A DNA stretch of 64,000 nucleotides from Streptomyces sp. Edi4 (GTDB lineage Bacteria > Actinomycetota > Actinomycetes > Streptomycetales > Streptomycetaceae). Made by a program: the position numbers and the translations under genes. The notes beneath the pieces were generated by a model that did not search any database, was not told the origin of the DNA, and was given only the letters and a program-made list of their open reading frames with translations. Positions within the stretch are counted from its first letter, which is position 1; each line of letters begins with the position of its first letter. Positions 43,541 to 64,000 of this stretch are shown one piece after another. The stretch spans positions 62,001 through 126,000 of the forward strand of contig NZ_JBEJGY010000004.1 in the NCBI RefSeq assembly GCF_040253615.1. The letters are read 5' to 3'.

Positions 43541-44740
43541 GTGCACCATGCCGCCGCAACGGACAGTGATCCCGCGTCTCCCACGTCTCCGGTCCCTGCC
43601 ACCGACGGGCTCTTGACTGTCGGGGTGGAGGAGGAGTTTCTGCTGGTCGATCCCCGCACCAGGACCTTGGCCCCCGACGCCGAAGCGGTCATCGCGACCG
43701 CCCGAGCGGAACTGGGTCCCCGCATCGGCCCAGAACTGACGGCCTATCAGGTCGAGACCCGTACCGACCCGCACACCGACCTCACGGCGCTTGCCGAACA
43801 GCTCCGCACGACGCGACTCATCGCGGCACGGGCCGCCGCCGGGCACGGGGTGCGACTGGTGGCCAGTGGAGCCCCGGTCCTCGCGCCCCCCGGCGCGCCG
43901 CCCCTCATGTCAGGCGAGCGCTATGCCCGCAGTTCGGCCGTGCACGGCGCCCTCGACGACGAGGAAGTCGCCTGCGCCTGCCACGTCCACATCGGCCTGA
44001 GCGACCGCGGCCAGGCACTCGCGGTGAGCAATCACCTGCGCACATGGCTGCCCGCCTTGACCGCGCTCACAGCGAACTCCCCCTTCTGGGCCGGCCGCGA
44101 CACCGGACACGCCAGCTGGCGCAGCGTCACCCGCCACCGCTGGCCGGTGAGCGGACCGCCACCGCTGTTCGCCTCCCTCTCGCATTACGAGGACCTGGTC
44201 GCCGCTCTCGTCGCCACCCGGACCTGTCCCGACACGGGCGGCATCTACTGGGACATCCGCCCTTCCCACACGCACCCCACCCTGGAGATCAGGATCGCCG
44301 ACACGCAACCGACCGTGGACGACACGGTGCTGCTCACCGCGCTCATCCGGGCTGCCGCCGTCACCGCCCTGCGGGAAGCCAGGAGTGGCCGTCCCGCGCC
44401 CCAGCCCGACCCGCAGCTGCTGCGCGCGGCCTGCTGGCGTGCCGCGCGCGACGGCCTCACCGGGACCGCCCTGAATCTCACCCACCACCGTCTCGAACCG
44501 GCGCGTGCCCAACTCCGCGCTCTGCGGGACTGGGTCGCCCCCGCGCTGGCGGCCCACCCCTCGGACGCCCGGACCGTCGACGCCCAACTCCGCCGGATCG
44601 AAAGGACCGGGACGGGCGCCCAACGACAGCGCGCCGCCCACGCCCGTCGACACACCTACGAGGATGTCGTCGACACCCTCATCACGCAGACCGTTGCCCC
44701 GCCCGGTTCAGGAACGCAGGCTGGTTCGACGGGGCCCTGA
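43541..44740 (+). CDS. YbdK-type carboxylate-amine ligase (glutamate-cysteine ligase-like)
   Basis: A protein of about 399 residues. The N-terminal VGVEEEFLLVDPRTRTLAPD is the ATP-grasp-like GCS2 signature. CACHVHIGLSDRGQALAVSN and GGIYWDIRPSHTHPTLEIRI, followed by ADTQPTV, carry the conserved His, Arg and Glu of the fold. Members form amide bonds between a carboxylate and an amine; some make gamma-glutamylcysteine, others act in natural-product pathways. GTG 43541 is a reasonable start, but no clear ribosome site was found and homologues may begin near VGVEEEF. It is divergent from a methyltransferase gene across 254 bp. Confidence 0.88.
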   Translation: MHHAAATDSDPASPTSPVPATDGLLTVGVEEEFLLVDPRTRTLAPDAEAVIATARAELGPRIGPELTAYQVETRTDPHTDLTALAEQLRTTRLIAARAAAGHGVRLVASGAPVLAPPGAPPLMSGERYARSSAVHGALDDEEVACACHVHIGLSDRGQALAVSNHLRTWLPALTALTANSPFWAGRDTGHASWRSVTRHRWPVSGPPPLFASLSHYEDLVAALVATRTCPDTGGIYWDIRPSHTHPTLEIRIADTQPTVDDTVLLTALIRAAAVTALREARSGRPAPQPDPQLLRAACWRAARDGLTGTALNLTHHRLEPARAQLRALRDWVAPALAAHPSDARTVDAQLRRIERTGTGAQRQRAAHARRHTYEDVVDTLITQTVAPPGSGTQAGSTGP

Positions 44741-45144
44741 CGGAGAGCTCACTCCTTCCCCTGGTGGCGGGGGCAGCGAGAACATCGGAGCCCACATGGT
44801 CAGCAGTCCGCCGGTCACGTACGGGAGGGTGGCGGCGAAGGCATGGGCGACGACGGTGCCACCGTAAGGGAACCAGCCCAGCGCACTGACCACCCGCCAC
44901 GGGATGAAAACGAAACGGGTTTTCGGGCGAACTGCGGCGCAGGACCGTGCGCCCGCCGCGCCTGACGAAGGCCAACGCCGGACTGCCCGCCTCCGACGAT
45001 GGTCGGGTCGACGGCTGCGCACGCAGGGGCGGAATAAGCCCCTCCATGATCCGTCTTGGCCCGTTGCGGGCTCACACCACCACCCCTGCGGCCGCTACGT
45101 TCAGGTTTTGACCGATCACACACCGCCAGGGGGAAAGGGCACCG
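44741..45144. other. 404 bp with a possible gene scrap
   Basis: On the minus strand, about 44760-44910 encodes FIPWRVVSALGWFPYGGTVV and FAATLPYVTGGLLTMWAPMF, which is hydrophobic and protein-like. It lacks a start codon or ribosome site and could be the end of a lost membrane protein. Nothing else is supported. Confidence 0.4.
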
Positions 45145-46443
45145 ATGCGCCCCACAAGACACGTCAGTCACTTAGGTAAAACGCTCATGGCCTGCGCGGC
45201 GTCCGCCGCCGTGGTCACCGTGGGACTCGCCGTCTCACCGGCCGCCGCCGCACCCACCGCACCACCCACCACACCCGCCGCCTCCGCGCAGGCCGAGCCC
45301 GGGGGCGCCTGCACGGCGGCCGACCTCGGCACACGGCACCCATACATCAAGTCCTCCGAAGTGACCCCGACGATCACCCACTTCAAGGGCTGGTACGTCA
45401 CCAGCGGCTCGACCGGCACCCAGACCGTCAACACCTCCGTGCAGACGACCATCTCGGTCACCGTCGGCGTCACCGGCAACGTCGAAGGCGGCTTCGGCGT
45501 CGAAACCCTCGGCAAAGTCGGCGCGAGCCTCGGCCTGAACGTGCAGGTGAACTACACCTCCACCAGCAGCGCTTCGACGTCCGTCACGTGGAACTTCACC
45601 AACCCCGGCTATTACGGCCTCTACAAGGGCACCAAGAAGGTCACCGGTACGTACGGCAGCCTCAACTGCAACCGGGTCCAACAGGGCGACGGCAGTTGGG
45701 CGCTGAAGTGGATCGAGGGGGCCGACTCGGGCAGTTACACCACCTTCACCACCCTCGAAGAAGGCGCGGTGCGCTGCGAGGACAACGTCCCCGCCAACAG
45801 CATCATGCGCAAGGCGCAGGACCTCCTCGACTGCGGCTCCGCCACCGCGACCGCGAAGCACGCGGCCGGGCCGGTCCCCTCGGCGAAGGCCGACAAGGCC
45901 AGGCAGGAAGCCACGAAAGCCAGCAAGGCCGTCACGGCCGACAAGAGCGTGAAGGGCGTCGGGAACCCGGCCCCGGCCGCGCGGGCCGCCGCACTGGACT
46001 GCCAGCCCGCCGTCTACCGGATCGACGTCCCCGGCAAGCCTCTGAACTGGAGCGCACCACTCCTGGCCAACGACGGAGTCCGCCTGCGTGAATCCAACTT
46101 CTTCAGCGCCCACCTGGACAACTGGCGGCTGTGCAATGTGACGGAGCGCAACGGGGTCGTCGAGGCGTCCCTGTGGAACTGGGGCAACGGCGGATGCGCG
46201 ACCATCCCGTCGGACATCGCCAACCAGGAGCAGGCGTATCTGACCACGGCCACCTGCGCTCAGGACGACCTCCAGCGGTTCTACATCTACCGTGACGTGC
46301 CCGGCAGCTCGAAGATCGGCGTGCAGAACAAGTACACCGGCTCCATGATGGGCCACGACCGTTACGCGGACGGGGAGTTGATCCGCCAGTACTCAAGCGG
46401 CCGCCAGGACGGTACGGGTACGTACACCCTGACCGGAGTCTGA
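45145..46443 (+). CDS. Secreted lectin/toxin-like protein with a TTA codon
   Basis: A 432-residue exported protein with a signal peptide of about 35 residues ending SPAAAA. Residues 60-200 alternate Thr/Ser with Val/Ile (TQTVNTSVQTTISVTVGVTG, then YTSTSSASTSVTWNF). This amphipathic pattern is seen in membrane-inserting strands of aerolysin-like pore formers. A Lys/Ala linker (near 240-280) leads to a domain (about 290-430) with NWSAPLLANDGVRLRESNFF and repeated W/C motifs reminiscent of carbohydrate-binding domains. Codon 10 is TTA (45172-45174). A terminator follows. Function is unproven; the toxin link rests on sequence texture only. Confidence 0.75.
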   Translation: MRPTRHVSHLGKTLMACAASAAVVTVGLAVSPAAAAPTAPPTTPAASAQAEPGGACTAADLGTRHPYIKSSEVTPTITHFKGWYVTSGSTGTQTVNTSVQTTISVTVGVTGNVEGGFGVETLGKVGASLGLNVQVNYTSTSSASTSVTWNFTNPGYYGLYKGTKKVTGTYGSLNCNRVQQGDGSWALKWIEGADSGSYTTFTTLEEGAVRCEDNVPANSIMRKAQDLLDCGSATATAKHAAGPVPSAKADKARQEATKASKAVTADKSVKGVGNPAPAARAAALDCQPAVYRIDVPGKPLNWSAPLLANDGVRLRESNFFSAHLDNWRLCNVTERNGVVEASLWNWGNGGCATIPSDIANQEQAYLTTATCAQDDLQRFYIYRDVPGSSKIGVQNKYTGSMMGHDRYADGELIRQYSSGRQDGTGTYTLTGV

Positions 46444-46464
46444 CGGCCCCTTGCCCGTGAGTGT

Positions 46465-46508
46465 GGCCCCGCACGTGGATCCCCGGCTTCCCGGCCCCGT
46501 GCGGGGCC
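46465..46508 (+). terminator. Terminator of the secreted-protein gene
   Basis: GGCCCCGCAC and GTGCGGGGCC form a perfect 10-bp stem with a 24-nt loop that has its own pairing potential. It lies 22 bp after the stop codon. Confidence 0.75.
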
Positions 46509-46607
46509 TTCCGCGTCTCTGTCCCGAGACCGGTCTTGCGGCGTCCGGCGCCCGTGGCCGCGGCATGGGTGTGATGCCCGGGCGCGGCCGTGCGAGGCCC
46601 ATCGCCC

Positions 46608-46655
46608 TGTAAAGCAAGCTTGACACCCCCTGTGGGGTGACAAGTAGGCTTTACA
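46608..46655. promoter_or_regulatory. Nested palindromes and promoter before an XRE regulator
   Basis: The outer arms TGTAAAGC (46608-46615) and GCTTTACA (46648-46655) are exact inverse copies. Inside them CACCCC and GGGGTG form a second dyad, and TTGACA (46620-46625) is a good -35. TAGGCT (46645) could serve as a -10 at long spacing. The outer right arm abuts the ATG of the regulator, so it is probably autoregulated. Confidence 0.6.
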
Positions 46656-46656
46656 T

Positions 46657-46869
46657 ATGCGGAACAGCGTCAGAGAACTGCGGTCATCACGAGGGCTCTC
46701 CCAAGGTCAATTGGGCGCGGCCCTCGGGGTCTCACGGCAAACGATCAACGCCATCGAGACCGAGCGATACACCCCGTCCCTGCCGCTAGCCATATCCATG
46801 GCCAAGTTCTTCAAGGTCAGCGTCGAGGAGATGTTTCATGTCGAAGACAGCACAGCGGATGGCGCCTGA
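46657..46869 (+). CDS. XRE/Cro-type small HTH regulator
   Basis: A 70-residue single-domain repressor: VRELRSSRGLSQGQLGAALG and VSRQTINAIETERYTPSLPL form the HTH, with KFFKVSVEEMF in the last helix. It belongs to the YozG/SCO-type group often paired with a DUF2178-like membrane protein, as here; the next gene overlaps it by 32 nt. The promoter contains nested inverted repeats. It probably represses its own operon. Confidence 0.92.
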   Translation: MRNSVRELRSSRGLSQGQLGAALGVSRQTINAIETERYTPSLPLAISMAKFFKVSVEEMFHVEDSTADGA

Positions 46870-47245
46870 CACAGCCGGGCGGGCCGTCCCCGGATTATTC
46901 CTCGCCGTGGGGGTGGCCTGTCTCGTGGCTGCGGCTGTCGGCGGCCACCTCGCCCTCGGTCTGGTGACGTTGGGGATTCTGGCGGCGTGCAGTCTTGTCC
47001 TAGCGCTGCTGGGACGCCGGAGCGAGACCTATCAGGGCCTCACGGCAAAGTCTCCCGACGAGCGCTTCGCCCGGATCGGAGGGCTGGCCTGGGCCGGCAC
47101 GGGCATCGTGCTGACCGTGGGCAATCTCAGTGCCTTCCTCGGCGAGTTGGCATCCGGGCGGAGCGGCGATCCGTACTTCTGGTTCGTGGCCACTGCCGCC
47201 CTCTCCTACCTCGCGTTCGTGGCCCTGTTGTCCCGGCGCACCTGA
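46838..47245 (+). CDS. DUF2178-like membrane protein, TTA-containing
   Basis: A 135-residue protein with four TM helices in two pairs, separated by the polar loop RRSETYQGLTAKSPDERFAR. The loop and helix order resemble the DUF2178 family encoded next to small XRE regulators. Its start lies inside the regulator gene, in another frame. Codon 20 is TTA (46895-46897), so output of this two-gene unit may be bldA-dependent while the regulator is not. Function unknown. Confidence 0.82.
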   Translation: MSKTAQRMAPDTAGRAVPGLFLAVGVACLVAAAVGGHLALGLVTLGILAACSLVLALLGRRSETYQGLTAKSPDERFARIGGLAWAGTGIVLTVGNLSAFLGELASGRSGDPYFWFVATAALSYLAFVALLSRRT

Positions 47246-47311
47246 GAAACCCTCGCCTCTGGCGGCACAGGACCACGGCGGTCAGCCGACCCGGTCGGTG
47301 CGGGCGCCGGG

Positions 47312-47920
47312 TCAGTGCGGTGAGGTCCCGCTCCCGGCGTCCTGCGATGCCGGTACCTGCGCCGGTACGGGTGCCGGTACTGGTACGGGGGCCGGTACCG
47401 CTGCGGGCGACGACGTACGTATCGTGGGGATCGACACCATCTTGGTCGTCGATCCGTCGTCACCGACCACGTCGCGGACGTATCGGAAGCCCAGCCGCTC
47501 GCACATCGCCAGGCTCGCGGTGTTCGCCGAGCCGACCATGCCCCAGACTTCGTTCAGACCGAGGTTTTCGCCCGCGTGTCTCAGTAGTCCCGTGACCACT
47601 TCTCCGCCCAGGCCCCGGCCCCAGTACGCGGGCAGGAGCGCGGCCACCAGTTCGTGACCTGGGACGTTGCCCGTCTTCTTCACTTCCGCGTGACCTACGT
47701 ACACGTCGTCCTGCCACACACCCCAGACGTCGAACCTCCGCTTCGGGTACACCTCGGTCAGAATTCCGGTGAACAGCGCGCGCAGGTCGGGTTCGGGCAC
47801 GAGGTCCTGCCCCATCCACCTGCACACCTCCTCGTCACGCAGCAGCGCGACGAAGTGGTCTTCGTCCTGGCGCCGGTAGGGGCGGAAGTGCAGGCGGGCG
47901 GTGTGCAGTTCGGGGGTCAT
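47312..47920 (-). CDS. GNAT acetyltransferase (RimJ/RimL type)
   Basis: A 202-residue acetyltransferase. The opening is LHTARLHFRPYRRQDEDHFV. The acetyl-CoA site is in LVAALLPAYWGRGLGGEVVT, and SANTASLAMCERLGFRYVRD is the family's C-terminal motif. The last 35 residues are an unusual VPAPVPVPAPVPAQVP repeat, encoded by imperfect repeats of GGTACCGG-type units. GAGGAG precedes the ATG. It follows the MbtH/NRPS operon, 141 bp away in the same direction. Being part of that cluster is possible but unproven. Confidence 0.9.
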   Translation of the reverse strand: MTPELHTARLHFRPYRRQDEDHFVALLRDEEVCRWMGQDLVPEPDLRALFTGILTEVYPKRRFDVWGVWQDDVYVGHAEVKKTGNVPGHELVAALLPAYWGRGLGGEVVTGLLRHAGENLGLNEVWGMVGSANTASLAMCERLGFRYVRDVVGDDGSTTKMVSIPTIRTSSPAAVPAPVPVPAPVPAQVPASQDAGSGTSPH

Positions 47921-48061
47921 GGCGGGCTCCTCGGTGTCGGCGCGCGGGCAGGCCGGGGGCGGTGGGGCGCCGAGGCCGTGGGTGAGAGCTCACGTGGGGG
48001 GAGGGCGGGGTGGGGGCCGGACCGGGCATACCGGTCCGGCGCCGCCCCGCCTGCCGGGGCG

Positions 48062-48265
48062 TCAGGCTCCGGTGTTCTCCATGCGCTCGCGCAGGCTGCG
48101 GGGACGCATGTCGGTCCAGACCTCGTCGACGTACGTGGTGCACTCGGACTCGGTCCCCTCCTTGCCGACGGGCTGCCAGCCGGCGGGGACCTCGATGTCG
48201 ACGGGCCAGAGGGAGTACTGCTCCTCGTCGTTGCGCAGCACCTGGTAGCGGGTGTTCTCGTCCAT
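48062..48265 (-). CDS. MbtH-like protein
   Basis: A 67-residue MbtH homologue: YQVLRNDEEQYSLWPVDIEV, PAGWQPVG, ECTTYVDEVWTDMRPRSLRE. The family's Ser, Leu and two Trp positions are kept. These small proteins bind NRPS adenylation domains and are needed for their solubility and activity. GGAGGAACG precedes the ATG. The gene lies 134 bp downstream of the giant NRPS gene in the same operon direction, so the NRPS A domains are its likely partners. Confidence 0.95.
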   Translation of the reverse strand: MDENTRYQVLRNDEEQYSLWPVDIEVPAGWQPVGKEGTESECTTYVDEVWTDMRPRSLRERMENTGA

Positions 48266-48399
48266 GGGTCGTTCCTCCGTGGTGGTGGGGCGTGTGGTGG
48301 GCGGGTGGCTGTCGGTGGTGACAGGGGTCGGGGCGCGGGGGGTGTGGGGGCGGTGCCGAGCTGTCCCGTGCGTACCTGCTCGGCGCGGGTTCTGGTCGG

Positions 48400-64000
<15,601 letters not shown>

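Noticed and set aside
44708..45022. Minus-strand frame with a hydrophobic end
   Set aside because: The hydrophobic part has no credible start codon or ribosome site in front of it; possibly a scrap.

Overview
The window looks like chromosomal DNA from a Streptomyces-type actinomycete. The basis is very high GC with strong third-position G/C, many GTG/TTG starts, translationally coupled overlapping genes, rare TTA (bldA-type) codons near the 5' ends of some genes, and families typical of that genus. No tRNA, rRNA, CRISPR array or intact insertion sequence was found.

Region by region. (1) 1-7.7 kb: the edge of a shikimate-derived secondary-metabolite cluster. A class II DAHP synthase, a PhzE-type 2-amino-2-deoxyisochorismate synthase, an acyl carrier protein, an active ketosynthase, a degenerate ketosynthase, the first codons of a further gene and an MFS exporter suggest a 3-hydroxyanthranilate (benzoxazole- or phenazine-like) product; most of the cluster lies off the left edge. 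(2) 7.6-16.5 kb: accessory DNA with remnants of an IS3-type transposase, an RHS protein and a GlxA-type regulator. Intact genes here are an oxidoreductase/hydrolase pair facing a TetR gene, an HTH-membrane-propeller protein and small enzymes. (3) 16.8-29.0 kb: a compact and possibly undescribed biosynthetic locus. It holds a GntR regulator, a LeuA homologue behind a Leu-rich leader peptide, an ABC ATPase, a fosmidomycin-resistance-type MFS pump, a cupin, a stand-alone adenylation enzyme, a bldA-dependent small protein, a P450, a carrier protein, an SDR and a tandem-PAS protein. A TetR/membrane-protein pair follows. The A enzyme, carrier, P450 and SDR imply oxidation of a carrier-bound amino acid. 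(4) 29.0-33.4 kb: a hypothetical gene between two 61-bp direct repeats, a decayed epimerase gene, a frameshifted FKBP gene and small membrane or lipoprotein genes. (5) 33.8-38.3 kb: an MfnB-like furan synthase, aldehyde dehydrogenase, zinc alcohol dehydrogenase and methyltransferase. The first two carry early TTA codons. This reads as a furan-metabolite cassette. (6) 38.4-48.0 kb: an aldo/keto reductase facing a TetR gene, membrane and secreted proteins, a methyltransferase facing a YbdK-type ligase, a secreted lectin/toxin-like protein, an XRE regulator with a membrane protein, and a GNAT acetyltransferase. (7) 48.0-64 kb: an MbtH protein and a giant NRPS running off the right edge (more than 5,190 residues; four complete adenylation domains, two complete epimerization domains, part of a third, and an epimerization domain at the C-terminus).

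Product classes for the clusters are inferences from gene families read by eye. No similarity search was run.
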